Shown: positions 31,845-40,606 of the stretch, piece by piece
Layout: each line of letters begins with the position of its first letter
How positions within the stretch are numbered: the stretch's first letter is position 1
Origin: Cardiobacteriaceae bacterium
Lineage (GTDB): Bacteria > Pseudomonadota > Gammaproteobacteria > Cardiobacteriales > Cardiobacteriaceae
Assembly: GCA_030529365.1 (NCBI GenBank)
Contig: JAUMXB010000012.1
Coordinates: 1-64,000, forward strand
DNA: 64,000 bases
Reading direction: 5' to 3'
Made by a program: the position numbers and the translations under genes
Notes under the pieces: model-generated
What the model saw: the letters and a program-made list of their open reading frames with translations, nothing else
What the model was told of the DNA's origin: nothing
The model's database searches: none

Positions 31845-34328
31845 TCAGGCGCTTTGCGCGATGCGCGGCGGCACGAAGGCGGTGAGTTCCGGGGCTTCGC
31901 CTTCGTATTTTTCCACGTTGACGACGGCGGTCTGCCCGGTGTTGCCCTGGGCAAGTTTGGAGGTGCCGAGGTCAATGGCGAGCACGTTGCCGCAGCCGTT
32001 CTTGCAGAGCGCATTGCTGCTGCCGTCTGCCGGGTCGTACCACGCGCCTTCTTGCAGGGCAACGACGTTCTTGGCAACGCGACCATTGATCACGGCACCG
32101 GCCAGCACTTGCCCGCGGCCGTTGAAGACGCGCACCAGATCACCATCCTTGATGCCGCGCGCTTCCGCGTCTTCGGGATGAATCCATAGCGGTTCGCGGT
32201 TGGCCACGGCATATTGCTCGCGCAGCGAGGTTTGGTTGAGCTGCGAGTGCAGGCGGAAGTGGCTGTGCGGCGTGACCATTTGCAGCGGGTATTCCGCAGG
32301 GGCGTTGCCGAGGTATTCCGCAGGCGGCAGCCATGAGGCGTGTGCCTTGCAGTCGTCGTAGTTCATCGCTTCGATGGTCTTGGAATAGAGCTCGATTTTG
32401 CCGGATGGCGTGCCAAGCGGGTTCAGGATGGGATCGGCGCGGAAATCGGCGTAGCGCACCCATTCGTCGCCTGCCTTGTCGCGCGGGTTCTCGAACACTT
32501 TGTTGTCTTGCCAGAATTTCTGGAAGGGCGGCATGACGATGCGCAGCTGGCGCGCGGATTTCTGCGCTTCATCGTAGAAGAACTTGATCCATTGCATTTC
32601 GTCGCGGCCTTCGCTGTAGGCGGCTTCCACGCCGAAGATTTTCGAAAGATCGAAGAAGACGTCATAATCGCTTTTTGCCTGACCCTGCGGCTCGATAACC
32701 TGCTTCATCGGCACGATGTGCATGTTGGAGTATTCGCCAGTCATGGAGATGTCGTTGCGTTCGTAGGTAGTGGTGATCGGCAGCACGATATCGGCATGCT
32801 TGGCGGTCGCCGTCCAGTACGGATCCTGCACAATGATGACTTCCGGCTTCTGCCAGCCGGCGCGCAGGCGGTTCAGATCCTGATGGTGATGGTAGGGGTT
32901 GCCGCCGCACCACCAGATCATGCGGATATGCGGGAATTTGCGGGTCTGGCCGTTGTAGGCGTATTCGGCGCCCGGATTGTGCAAAGCATCGGAGATGCGC
33001 GCCACAGGAATGGCCAGATCCTGAATACCGCCGCCCATCCAGTCGGAATTGCTGCCTTCGGTGGCAGGTACGTTTGAAATGCTCGGCAATACGCCGGCTT
33101 TGCGAATGGGTACGCCGCCGTTGGCATAATGGTAAGTGAGACCAAAGCCGCCACCAGGCAGGCCGATCTGGCCGAGCATGGCGGAGAGCGTGACTAACAT
33201 CCAGTGAGGCTGCTCACCATGATGCTGGCGTTGCATAGCCCAGCCGGCCATGAACATGGTGCGGTTTTCGTGGAAAATCTTCGCGAGTTCGCGGATTTTC
33301 TCGGCGCTGACGCCGCAGATGGCAGCTGCCCATTCCGGGGTTTTTTCCTCGCCGTCTGCCTTGCCGAGGATGTAATCCTGCACTTGCTCAAAACCGACGC
33401 AGTATTTCTTCAGGAATTCCTTGTCGTGCCAGTCCTTGGCGATGAGTTCGTGGCAGATGCCGAGCATCAGCGGTACGTCTGTTGTAGGGTTGACGGGTAC
33501 CCATTCGCAGCGTTCCTTGCCGAGGTATTCGGCGGTTTCCGTCCAGGTCGGATCGATGGAGATGACCTTGATGCCGCTTTCCTTGAGATCTTTCAAATAC
33601 AGTCGCCCCTGACCGTCAGCTACTGTCCAGGAGATTTGCGAGCAGTTGTAGATGTTCGCGCCCCACATGACCACAACCTTGCTCTCTTTCAGCACCACTT
33701 CCCAGCTGGTCGGCTGCTCATAGACTTCCAGCGTGCCGACCACGTGCGGCATGATCACTTGCGCGGCGCCGGTGGAATAATCGCCAAGGTGGCCGACATA
33801 ACCGCCGGTGAGATGAAGGAAACGTTGCAGCAGGGTGTGCGCCTTGTGCAAGGAACCGGCGGAACGCCAGCCGTAAGAGCCTGCAAAGATGCCTTCGCTG
33901 CCGTGGGTATCGCGCACACGACGCAGTTGCCTCTCGATGATGTCGTAGGCTTTTTCCCAGGAGACGGGCACGAATTCGTCATCGCCGCGCTTGCCGTCGG
34001 GCTGGCCGGGATTGTCGATATTGTCGAGGAAGCCCTTGCGGATCATGGGCTGCTCGATGCGCACCTTGTTGTGCACCTGATCGGCAACGACGTTTTGCAG
34101 GGGATTATCGCCCAGATCGGAGACCGCCGGGCCGGATGAGATAATCTTGCCGTCTTTGACGACGACGGCAAGTGGCCCCCAGTGCGCGGCAGTGATGATG
34201 GTCTTGCTTTCGGCCGCAGCCTGGGCAAAGGCACGGACGCTCATCAGGGGCGACAGCAATGCCGCGCCGCCAACAAGGCCGCTGGTTTTCAGGAAATTGC
34301 GACGGTTCGATGAAAAGCGCTTGCTCAT
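31845..34328 (-). CDS. torA: Trimethylamine-N-oxide reductase, molybdopterin catalytic subunit
   Basis: About 827 residues, close to E. coli TorA. A twin-arginine signal (SSNRRNFLKTSG, then hydrophobic GLVGGAALLSPLMSVRAFA) targets the folded enzyme to the periplasm. The molybdenum-ligand serine lies in GDYSTGAAQVIMPHVVG. bis-MGD contacts run through MWGANIYNCSQISW, MIWWCGGNPYHHHQDLN and VTPHSHFRLHSQLNQT. It reduces TMAO (or related N/S-oxides) with electrons from TorC. The ATG at 34328 overlaps the torC stop (ATGA), with GGAGG just upstream. No torD chaperone or TorSR regulators are in the window. Confidence 0.93.
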   Translation of the reverse strand: MSKRFSSNRRNFLKTSGLVGGAALLSPLMSVRAFAQAAAESKTIITAAHWGPLAVVVKDGKIISSGPAVSDLGDNPLQNVVADQVHNKVRIEQPMIRKGFLDNIDNPGQPDGKRGDDEFVPVSWEKAYDIIERQLRRVRDTHGSEGIFAGSYGWRSAGSLHKAHTLLQRFLHLTGGYVGHLGDYSTGAAQVIMPHVVGTLEVYEQPTSWEVVLKESKVVVMWGANIYNCSQISWTVADGQGRLYLKDLKESGIKVISIDPTWTETAEYLGKERCEWVPVNPTTDVPLMLGICHELIAKDWHDKEFLKKYCVGFEQVQDYILGKADGEEKTPEWAAAICGVSAEKIRELAKIFHENRTMFMAGWAMQRQHHGEQPHWMLVTLSAMLGQIGLPGGGFGLTYHYANGGVPIRKAGVLPSISNVPATEGSNSDWMGGGIQDLAIPVARISDALHNPGAEYAYNGQTRKFPHIRMIWWCGGNPYHHHQDLNRLRAGWQKPEVIIVQDPYWTATAKHADIVLPITTTYERNDISMTGEYSNMHIVPMKQVIEPQGQAKSDYDVFFDLSKIFGVEAAYSEGRDEMQWIKFFYDEAQKSARQLRIVMPPFQKFWQDNKVFENPRDKAGDEWVRYADFRADPILNPLGTPSGKIELYSKTIEAMNYDDCKAHASWLPPAEYLGNAPAEYPLQMVTPHSHFRLHSQLNQTSLREQYAVANREPLWIHPEDAEARGIKDGDLVRVFNGRGQVLAGAVINGRVAKNVVALQEGAWYDPADGSSNALCKNGCGNVLAIDLGTSKLAQGNTGQTAVVNVEKYEGEAPELTAFVPPRIAQSA

Positions 34329-35467
34329 GGATGACCTCCAGTCATGTCTTTCGCGTGGTGTTGCAGATAATAGGTCAGCATCAGTTTGGCGGTATCGTCC
34401 ATTGACGTGCGGCTGACCATGCCGTTGACAATCGGCGGCCATTGGTTGGCCGTGTAGTGCCCTGCGGGGATGACGGCATGGCAGCCGCCGCAATAGGCAT
34501 TGTTGAGATCGTTGCCATAGCGCCAGAGTGCTTCGGCCTCTGCCAGAAGTCCTTCTGCGGCAATCCAGCCGCTGAAAGTGACCGGGCGCCATTGGCTGTC
34601 GGTATCGGGATCGATGGCGTATTCACCGCCTTCGATGCGGTCGAATGCGCTGTCTTCAACGATCGCGGTGATGATGCGCTTGCCGCTTTGTGCGTAGATC
34701 ACCTGGGTTGCCCCTTCCTGCTGGAAGCCGCGCAGGGTGATGGCGCGCATGTCGCCTTCGCTCTCCGTGACTTCCATTTTGGCAGTCGGCAGGATGTTGG
34801 CGATTTCCGTGGTTTTCTCTTTGTCGGCATAAACGGTTATACGGCCAACGGGATAGAGCGTTTTGGCGTCCACCGGCGTTTGCTTGGCCAAATCCACCAG
34901 ATGCTCGGCGGCCTGGTTGGCCTCGTCGGCAAATTCCGGCGGGAAATGCACGAGGCCGCGGTGGCAATCAATGCAGGTTTCGCCGGTTTCCGCCATTTGC
35001 GCATGTTTTTCCTGCGCTTTTTCGCTTTGCGAGAAGATGTCCATGGCGTCGGCCTTGTGGCAGCTGCGGCAGGTGACGGAATCGTTTTCCTTCATTTGCG
35101 CCCACACGTATTTCGCCATCTCGCCACGCTTGGCCTCGAATGCCGCCTCGTCGGGAATGGTGCCGCGCATTTCGGCGATGAGATCGCCGAGGCCGTCCCT
35201 GATTTTGGTTTTCACATAATTCCAGTCGCTGTCATGCGGGATGTGGCAATCGGCGCACTCCGCGCGCACGCCGGATTTGTTGAAAAAATGCGAGGAAGCC
35301 TGCCATTCTTCATGCGGCTTGCTCATCGAGTGGCAGCTTACGCAGAATTCCGTGGTACTGGTGGCGCGCATCGACCAGTTCGTCGCATAAAGCCCTGCCG
35401 CGCCCAGCACCATGCCCAGCGCCAGCAGGCCGAATATCTTGCCCTTGCTGCTTTGCCGCTTTCTCAT
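34325..35467 (-). CDS. torC: Pentaheme c-type cytochrome TorC (NapC/NirT family)
   Basis: 380 residues. One N-terminal membrane anchor (GKIFGLLALGMVLGAAGLYATN) is followed by four CxxCH haem sites at about residues 42-46, 71-75, 133-137 and 165-169 (CVSCH, CADCH, CRSCH, CIDCH), the NapC/NirT part. A C-terminal mono-haem domain has CGGCH near residue 330. It takes electrons from the menaquinol/quinol pool and passes them to TorA in the periplasm. It is the first gene of the torCA operon, with a good sigma70 promoter about 40 nt upstream. Confidence 0.94.
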   Translation of the reverse strand: MRKRQSSKGKIFGLLALGMVLGAAGLYATNWSMRATSTTEFCVSCHSMSKPHEEWQASSHFFNKSGVRAECADCHIPHDSDWNYVKTKIRDGLGDLIAEMRGTIPDEAAFEAKRGEMAKYVWAQMKENDSVTCRSCHKADAMDIFSQSEKAQEKHAQMAETGETCIDCHRGLVHFPPEFADEANQAAEHLVDLAKQTPVDAKTLYPVGRITVYADKEKTTEIANILPTAKMEVTESEGDMRAITLRGFQQEGATQVIYAQSGKRIITAIVEDSAFDRIEGGEYAIDPDTDSQWRPVTFSGWIAAEGLLAEAEALWRYGNDLNNAYCGGCHAVIPAGHYTANQWPPIVNGMVSRTSMDDTAKLMLTYYLQHHAKDMTGGHP

Positions 35468-35506
35468 ATGGACTCCATTGCCTGATGTTCTGATAATTTT
35501 CGGGCA

Positions 35507-35534
35507 GTATAGGCGGGCGCTTTTGCTAACGCAA
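35507..35534 (-). promoter_or_regulatory. Sigma70-like promoter of torCA
   Basis: On the minus strand TTGCGT and TATACT are spaced by exactly 17 bp, with the -10 ending 40 nt before the torC ATG. Confidence 0.6.
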
Positions 35535-35669
35535 TTTGTAAAAAACAGATATTAATTGAGACAAAAATAGTATGAAATCAATGATGATAAAAGAAAATTG
35601 GAGATGCTGTCCGTTTTTGTTGCAAAATACCTCTTTCTTATATTAAAAATCCTATTTTTCTGCAAAAAA

Positions 35670-35715
35670 TATTATTTTCTTACCATTCTGAAGCGCTTAT
35701 TGCGGTAAAAATTAT
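35670..35715. repeat. Composite palindromic element, degenerate single-core copy 15
   Basis: Arm ATTATTTTCTTACCATTCTG, core AAGCGCTT, then ATTGCGGTAAAAATTATC. The spacing of arms and core matches the other single-core copies. Confidence 0.7.
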
Positions 35716-35811
35716 CTATAAATTACTCTTTGATGATAAAAATAACCAAATCATCTGCGGGCAGGAACGGCTCGGGTTACAATGCCGTGTAAATTTTCCA
35801 GCGGAGCACCC

Positions 35812-37026
35812 ATGCTGACCCTCGACGAATTGAATGCCCTGATTGCCAATGCACTGCAAGCGCCGGAAAAACCGGCTGAAACCGTTTCCCTGCATGACGC
35901 GCAGGGGCGCATTCTCGCCGAAGACGCGGTCTCTCCGCTCAATATGCCGGTGGCCGATGTATCCGCCATGGACGGTTATGCCTTTTATAACGATGGAACA
36001 ACGCGCCTTGCCCGCGTCGGTGAATCAGTGGCGGGCAAGTCCTTTGCCGGAAAGGTCGGGATGGGTGAATGCGTGCGCATCATGACCGGCGCCGTGGTGC
36101 CTGAAGGCGCGGATAGCGTGGAAATGCAGGAAAACGTGGTGCGCGAAGGCGATCACATCGTGTTGCAGCAGTCCGGCAAGACGGGCAGCCATATCCGCCG
36201 CGCCGGAGAGGAAGTGCGAGAGGGCGAAACCGTGCTTTGTGCCGGACAGCTGCTCACTGCCGCTGATATCCTGCTGCTCGCCGCACTTGGGCAGGCGCAG
36301 GTGACAGTGCGCGCGCGGCTTGCTGTCGGCATCTTTTCCACCGGCGATGAGCTGGTCGTGCCCGGCGGAGCGCTTTCTGAACACGGGCAGATTTACGACA
36401 GCAATCGCGCCTTGCTGATCGCGCTCTTGCAGGCTTTGCCGGTGGAGATCATCGACGGCGGCATCGTGCGCGACGATCTGGATGCCATCAAGGCCACGCT
36501 TGCCGACATGGGCGAACGCTGCGACGTCATCCTCACCTCGGGCGGCGTTTCCGTGGGCGACTACGATTTCCTCAAAGACGCCGTTGAAGCGCTTGGCGAA
36601 ATCAAAAGCTACAAAGTGAAAATGAAGCCGGGCAAGCCCTTCGTTTTCGGGCGCGTGGGCAAGGCCGTCTATTTTGGTCTGCCTGGTAATCCGGTTTCCG
36701 GCTTTGTCGGCTTTTCGCGCATCGTGCGCCCGGCGCTCTGGCAAATGGCGGGGGCTGACCCTGTACCCGAAGCCTTTTCGCTCGTGGTGCCGCTTGCGCA
36801 AGGTGTGCGCAAATCGCCGGGGCGCCGCGATTTTCAGCGCGGCCGCTTGCAGCGCACGGAAAGCGGCTGGCAGGTCGTGCCGCAAGGCGCGCAGGATTCG
36901 CACCGCATTTATGGCCTGGCGCGTGCCAACTGCTTGATCGACATTCCAGCCGAAAGCGGCGATCTCGCCGCAGGCGAACGGGTTACCGTGTGGCCGTTTT
37001 TCGACCGCTTTGCCGGAGGTGGATGA
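35812..37026 (+). CDS. moeA: Molybdopterin molybdenumtransferase
   Basis: About 404 residues, normal for MoeA. Motifs include PVADVSAMDGYAFY near residue 50, RIMTGAVVPEGAD near 90, GIFSTGDELV, YDSNRALLIALL, and the MogA-like LTSGGVSVGDYDFLKDAVEALG near 245 with FGLPGNPVSGFVGF. It inserts molybdate into adenylated molybdopterin. GGAGCACC precedes the ATG at 35812; an in-frame start 10 codons upstream lacks a site. Its stop overlaps the moaA start. Confidence 0.95.
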   Translation: MLTLDELNALIANALQAPEKPAETVSLHDAQGRILAEDAVSPLNMPVADVSAMDGYAFYNDGTTRLARVGESVAGKSFAGKVGMGECVRIMTGAVVPEGADSVEMQENVVREGDHIVLQQSGKTGSHIRRAGEEVREGETVLCAGQLLTAADILLLAALGQAQVTVRARLAVGIFSTGDELVVPGGALSEHGQIYDSNRALLIALLQALPVEIIDGGIVRDDLDAIKATLADMGERCDVILTSGGVSVGDYDFLKDAVEALGEIKSYKVKMKPGKPFVFGRVGKAVYFGLPGNPVSGFVGFSRIVRPALWQMAGADPVPEAFSLVVPLAQGVRKSPGRRDFQRGRLQRTESGWQVVPQGAQDSHRIYGLARANCLIDIPAESGDLAAGERVTVWPFFDRFAGGG

Positions 37027-37994
37027 TGCTGCTTGATCCCTTTGCCCGCCGCATTGCCTATTTGCGCCTGTCCGTCACCGATTTTTGCAACTATCGCTGC
37101 GTCTATTGCCTGCCGGACGGCTATCAATCCTGTGGCGAGGCCAACGAACTCACGCTTTCCGAAATCGCCACTTTGGTGCAGGCCTTTGCCGAATGCGGCA
37201 CGGAAAAAATCCGCTTGTCCGGCGGCGAGCCGACCCTGCGCCGCGACATCGCCGACATCGTGCGCGTGTGCGCAAGCCAGCACGGCATCGAAAAAGTGGC
37301 GATCACTACTAACGGCCATCGCCTGGCACAGATTTACCGCGACCTCGTCGCTGCTGGCATTCATCAGTTCAATATTTCCGTGGACAGTTTCCAGCCCGCC
37401 ACTTTCCATAAAATGACCGGCAAAAACAGCCTCGCGGGGATACTGGACGCCATCGACGCCATGCTCGCCGACAATATCCGCATCAAATTGAACGCCTTGC
37501 TGATGCGCGAAACCGCCGACGCCACTGTCGCCGACGGTCTTGCCTACGTCAAAACCCGCCCGGTGACCCTGCGCTTTATCGAACTCATGCAAACCGGCGA
37601 TAACCGCGCGCTTTACGACAAATCGCACGTGAGCGCGCAAGCGCTTTGCGCGCGTCTGGAGCAAGACGGCTGGCAGAAAAAAACGCGCAGCCCCATGGCG
37701 GGACCTGCTATCGAATACCATCATCCCGATTACGCGGGTGGCATCGGCATTATCGCGCCCTACGACAAAAGCTTTTGCGCAAGCTGCAACCGCCTGCGCG
37801 TGACCGCGCGCGGGCAAATGCACCTCTGCCTTTTCGATTCGCTGAATTACGATCTGCGCCCGTGGCTTGCCGCAGGCGACGTCACCGGCGTGAAAGCGCG
37901 CCTGCACGAACTGATTGCCCACAAACCGGCAGAGCACCATCTGCATCAAGACAACCCCGGCATCATGCGGCATTTGGCGCAGATTGGCGGATAA
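37026..37994 (+). CDS. moaA: GTP 3',8-cyclase (radical SAM)
   Basis: About 322 residues. The radical-SAM cluster is C21xxxC25xxC28 (DFCNYRCVYC) near the N-terminus, and the second cluster cysteines are in SFCASCNRLRVTARGQMHLCL near residue 255. The LSGGEPTLRRDI SAM-binding motif is present. With MoaC it converts GTP to cyclic pyranopterin monophosphate, the first step of molybdopterin synthesis. The C-terminal GG (AQIGG), which activates MoaA, is intact. The ATG at 37026 has GGAGG about 5 nt upstream and overlaps the moeA stop by one base. Confidence 0.95.
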   Translation: MLLDPFARRIAYLRLSVTDFCNYRCVYCLPDGYQSCGEANELTLSEIATLVQAFAECGTEKIRLSGGEPTLRRDIADIVRVCASQHGIEKVAITTNGHRLAQIYRDLVAAGIHQFNISVDSFQPATFHKMTGKNSLAGILDAIDAMLADNIRIKLNALLMRETADATVADGLAYVKTRPVTLRFIELMQTGDNRALYDKSHVSAQALCARLEQDGWQKKTRSPMAGPAIEYHHPDYAGGIGIIAPYDKSFCASCNRLRVTARGQMHLCLFDSLNYDLRPWLAAGDVTGVKARLHELIAHKPAEHHLHQDNPGIMRHLAQIGG

Positions 37995-38023
37995 CCCATT
38001 TGAAAATCATCCAAGGAAATATC

Positions 38024-38545
38024 ATGAGCGGCCATGCCGAAAAAGCCTTTTATCCTTTGAATATCGCCGTGCTCACCGTCTCCGACACGCGCACGCTTGC
38101 CGAAGACACGTCCGGCCAGTATCTCGCAGACGCCCTGCAGGAAGCGGGGCATCATCTCGCCGAGCGCGCGCTGCTCACCGATGACAAATACGCCATCCGC
38201 GCCAAAGTGGCAGCATGGATTGCCGATCACGCGGTGCAAGTCGTGCTGGTTACCGGCGGCACCGGCTTCTATGGCCGCGATAATACGCCGGAGGCCGTAT
38301 CGGTGCTCTTTGACAAAGCTATTGACGGCTTCGGCGAAGCCTTCCGCATGGCCTCGATCGAAGAAATTGGCATGAGCACGATGCAATCGCGCGCGCTTGC
38401 CGGCATGGCGAACCGCACCGCCGTTTTCTGTCTGCCCGGCTCGACCGGCGCATGCAAAACCGGCTGGGAGAAAGTGCTGAAAGCGCAGCTCGATTCGCGC
38501 ACGCGGCCGTGCAATTTCTATCCGCATTTGACTCGTGAAGCGTGA
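38024..38545 (+). CDS. moaB: Molybdenum cofactor biosynthesis protein MoaB
   Basis: About 173 residues. Opening block LNIAVLTVSDTRTLAEDTSGQYL, the molybdopterin-binding VLVTGGTGFYGRDNTPEA near residue 78, FRMASIEEIGMSTMQSRALAG and PGSTGACKTGWE match MoaB closely. MoaB/MogA proteins adenylate molybdopterin before metal insertion; as no separate mogA is in the window this protein may fill that role. AAGGAAAT precedes the ATG at 38024; the much longer open frame upstream is out of register with any homology. Confidence 0.9.
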   Translation: MSGHAEKAFYPLNIAVLTVSDTRTLAEDTSGQYLADALQEAGHHLAERALLTDDKYAIRAKVAAWIADHAVQVVLVTGGTGFYGRDNTPEAVSVLFDKAIDGFGEAFRMASIEEIGMSTMQSRALAGMANRTAVFCLPGSTGACKTGWEKVLKAQLDSRTRPCNFYPHLTREA

Positions 38546-38596
38546 GGCTTGCAGCTGGAGAGGGGATGATAATCTATTATAAAAATTGCAAAAAAT

Positions 38597-38642
38597 AGCA
38601 TCTTTTTCTCACCATAAGCGCTTCAGGATGATAAAAAACAAC
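38597..38642. repeat. Composite palindromic element, single-core copy 16
   Basis: Arm TAGCATCTTTTTCTCACCAT, core AAGCGCTT, arm AGGATGATAAAAAACAACC directly abutting the mobA ATG, so the arm occupies the mobA ribosome-binding position (AGGATGAT). Confidence 0.8.
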
Positions 38643-38643
38643 C

Positions 38644-39216
38644 ATGAATGAGCATCTGATTATTCTCTGCGGCGGAAAATCGCAGCGCATGGGCGAAGAC
38701 AAGGCCCTGCTGATGCACGAAGGCGAAACCCTGCTCGCCCGCCATATTCGTTTGGCGCAAGCGGCAGGGTTTACGGTCTGGGTGGCTGGCGGCGGCAGTG
38801 CCTATGATCTGCCGGGCAATGTGCGCCAAGCAGATGATGCCTTGCCCGACCGTCAGGGGCCGTTGTCGGCGCTGGTCGGCGCGCTTTCCGCACTGCAAGG
38901 CGAAAGCGCGCAAAGCGCATTGCTGATGCCGGTCGATACCTTGGTCACGCCCGCACAAATTGCCGCCGCCTTGCCGGAAACGCACGCGCCCTTTGCCTGT
39001 CTCATCGCCGAGGGCACGCCGCAGCCGCTTTTTGCCCGCGTGCGTCTTGCGCTCTATCCGCGTCTCGCCGAATGGCTCGCCACTGGCGTGCGCCGCATGA
39101 TGCCGCTGGCGGCATTGCCGGGCGTGCGTTATGTGCCGGTGCCGGCGGATTGGCCGCAGCCGTTTTCGTTCAATACGCCTGCCGACTGGCAGGCCGCGCA
39201 AGGAGGGAGCGCATGA
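38644..39216 (+). CDS. mobA: Molybdenum cofactor guanylyltransferase
   Basis: 190 residues. The N-terminal ILCGGKSQRMGEDKAL is the GTP-binding loop, and LMPVDTLVTP carries the metal-binding aspartate. It joins GMP to Mo-molybdopterin to make the bis-MGD cofactor that TorA needs. The upstream region is a composite repeat whose AGGATGAT may act as the ribosome binding site. The stop overlaps the moaC start (ATGA). Confidence 0.9.
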   Translation: MNEHLIILCGGKSQRMGEDKALLMHEGETLLARHIRLAQAAGFTVWVAGGGSAYDLPGNVRQADDALPDRQGPLSALVGALSALQGESAQSALLMPVDTLVTPAQIAAALPETHAPFACLIAEGTPQPLFARVRLALYPRLAEWLATGVRRMMPLAALPGVRYVPVPADWPQPFSFNTPADWQAAQGGSA

Positions 39217-39689
39217 GTTTTTCCCATCTCGATGCCGAGGGCAAGCCGCATATGGTGGATGTCGGCAACAAGGTTGCAACTGTGCGCGAGGCGGTCGCGC
39301 AGGCGCGCGTGGTGTTCCCCGAAGACGTCTATGCCGCGCTGCGCGAAGCCGACGGCAAAACGCGCAAGGGTTCGGTGACCGACATCGCCCATATCGCCGG
39401 CGTGATGGCCGCCAAGCAAACGGCGAACCTCATTCCGCTTTGCCATCCGCTGCCGCTGGATAAAGTGGGCCTTGCTTTCGCCTACGATGATGCGGCTTGC
39501 GCGCTCATCATCACCGCGACTTGCCGCGTGACCCACAAAACCGGCGTGGAAATGGAAGCGCTCACGGCGGCGAGCGTTGCCGCGCTGACGGTCTATGACA
39601 TGACCAAGGCGATGAGCCACGATATCGCAATCGAGCGCATCGAATTGCTCGGCAAAAGCGGCGGTAAACGGGATTTTTCAAGAACGTAA
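39213..39689 (+). CDS. moaC: Cyclic pyranopterin monophosphate synthase
   Basis: About 158 residues. Conserved MVDVGNKVATVREA, the KGSVTDIAHIAGVMAAKQT block, LIPLCHPLPLDKV with active-site histidine, and EMEALTAASVAALTVYDM with the catalytic KAMSHD lysine region. It works with MoaA. AGGAGG lies before the ATG at 39213. The TAA stop falls at the start of a composite repeat arm. Confidence 0.95.
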   Translation: MSFSHLDAEGKPHMVDVGNKVATVREAVAQARVVFPEDVYAALREADGKTRKGSVTDIAHIAGVMAAKQTANLIPLCHPLPLDKVGLAFAYDDAACALIITATCRVTHKTGVEMEALTAASVAALTVYDMTKAMSHDIAIERIELLGKSGGKRDFSRT

Positions 39690-39774
39690 AAAATAGTCAT
39701 TTTTTACCATTATAAAGCGCTTATAGTGAGAGAATTTTTCATAATAAGCGCTTTTTGATGAGAAAATTTATCAT
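39687..39774. repeat. Composite palindromic element, copy 17 (two cores)
   Basis: Left arm TAAAAAATAGTCATTTTTTACCAT, core at 39715-39722, TGAGAGAATTTTTCA, core at 39746-39753 (31 bp apart), right arm GATGAGAAAATTTATCAT. The clearest full inverted-repeat copy; it also contains the moaC stop codon. Confidence 0.92.
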
Positions 39775-39785
39775 AAGGACAGGGT

Positions 39786-40025
39786 ATGACACTGACGGTT
39801 TTATATTTCGCCCAGCTCGCTGAAGCGAGCGGCAAGGCGCGCGAAACAGTGGAGGGCGAGTTTGCCGATATGGCAGCGCTGTATGGCGCTTTGGATGTGA
39901 AGTACGGCTTTGCGCTGGCGCAAAACCAGCTGCGCGTGGCGCGTAACCAGAGTTTTGCCGCGTGGACGGATGCGCCGCAAGACGGCGACGAAATCGCCTT
40001 TATCCCGCCGGTATCGGGAGGCTGA
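39786..40025 (+). CDS. moaD: Molybdopterin synthase small subunit (sulfur carrier)
   Basis: 79 residues, ubiquitin-like fold, ending in the required Gly-Gly (IPPVSGG) that is thiocarboxylated and inserted into MoaE. It starts LTVLYFAQLAEASGKARE. It is one base from moaE, forming a tight pair. AAGGACAG precedes the ATG. Confidence 0.93.
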   Translation: MTLTVLYFAQLAEASGKARETVEGEFADMAALYGALDVKYGFALAQNQLRVARNQSFAAWTDAPQDGDEIAFIPPVSGG

Positions 40026-40026
40026 G

Positions 40027-40449
40027 ATGTCGTTCATCATCACCGAGATGCCGATTGATACCGCGCGTGCGCGCGAAGCGCTGCTGCGCCGGAACGCCGG
40101 CGGCTATGTGAGCTTTGAAGGCTGGGTGCGCGACCATCACGCCGGCAAGGCGGTGGAGAAACTGATCTACAGCGCCTATGCGGAAATGGCAGAAAAAGAA
40201 GGCGGGCGCATTGTCGCCGATGCCATGGCGCGCTTCGATATCGAAGCGGCGGCGTGCATCCATCGCGTCGGCGAGCTTGCCATCGGCGATATGGCAGTGT
40301 GGGTCGGCGTCTCGGCGGGGCATCGCGGCGCGGCGTTTGAGGCCTGCCGCTATATCATCGATACCATCAAGGGCGATGTGCCGATCTGGAAACACGAGTT
40401 TTACGCCGACGGCAGCCGCGAATGGGTGCTCAATCATCATTGTTGTTGA
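40027..40449 (+). CDS. moaE: Molybdopterin synthase large (catalytic) subunit
   Basis: About 140 residues. Conserved GYVSFEGWVRDHHAGK near residue 25, LIYSAYAEMAEKE, CIHRVGELAIGDMAVWVGVSAGHR, and the catalytic lysine region DTIKGDVPIWKHE. It transfers sulfur from MoaD to cyclic pyranopterin monophosphate to make molybdopterin. The ATG at 40027 follows the moaD stop by one base, so the genes are translationally coupled. Confidence 0.95.
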   Translation: MSFIITEMPIDTARAREALLRRNAGGYVSFEGWVRDHHAGKAVEKLIYSAYAEMAEKEGGRIVADAMARFDIEAAACIHRVGELAIGDMAVWVGVSAGHRGAAFEACRYIIDTIKGDVPIWKHEFYADGSREWVLNHHCC

Positions 40450-40510
40450 CGCGCCCGGAGGTTGGAGTAAACGAAGCGTCAATTTACGACGTTCGAGACT
40501 ATAAAATAAA

Positions 40511-40556
40511 TGTTTTTTACCACGATAAGCGCTTCTTAATGGTAAAAAACAATCAT
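40511..40556. repeat. Composite palindromic element, single-core copy 18
   Basis: TGTTTTTTACCACGAT, core AAGCGCTT, CTTAATGGTAAAAAACAATCAT. The arms are near-perfect reverse complements around the core, the cleanest arm-core-arm copy. Confidence 0.85.
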
Positions 40557-40606
40557 AAATGTGCAAATTATGAATAAAAATAATATACCTGATTTTTCGC
40601 GGCATC

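Larger units (their letters stand above)
35468..35811. other. 344-nt A/T-rich divergent intergenic region between torC and moeA
   Basis: Markedly more A/T-rich than the rest of the window. It contains the torCA promoter, about 110 nt of unassigned A/T-rich sequence (35540-35650), a degenerate single-core repeat, and a weak TACAAT (35778-35783) that could serve moeA. No FNR box (TTGATN4ATCAA) or E. coli-type ModE operator was recognised, though this is the place to expect control by anaerobiosis or molybdate. Confidence 0.6.

Noticed and set aside
35468-35811. An FNR or ModE operator between torC and moeA
   Set aside because: TTGAT-like half sites occur (for example near 35740), but no site with proper spacing and symmetry was found.
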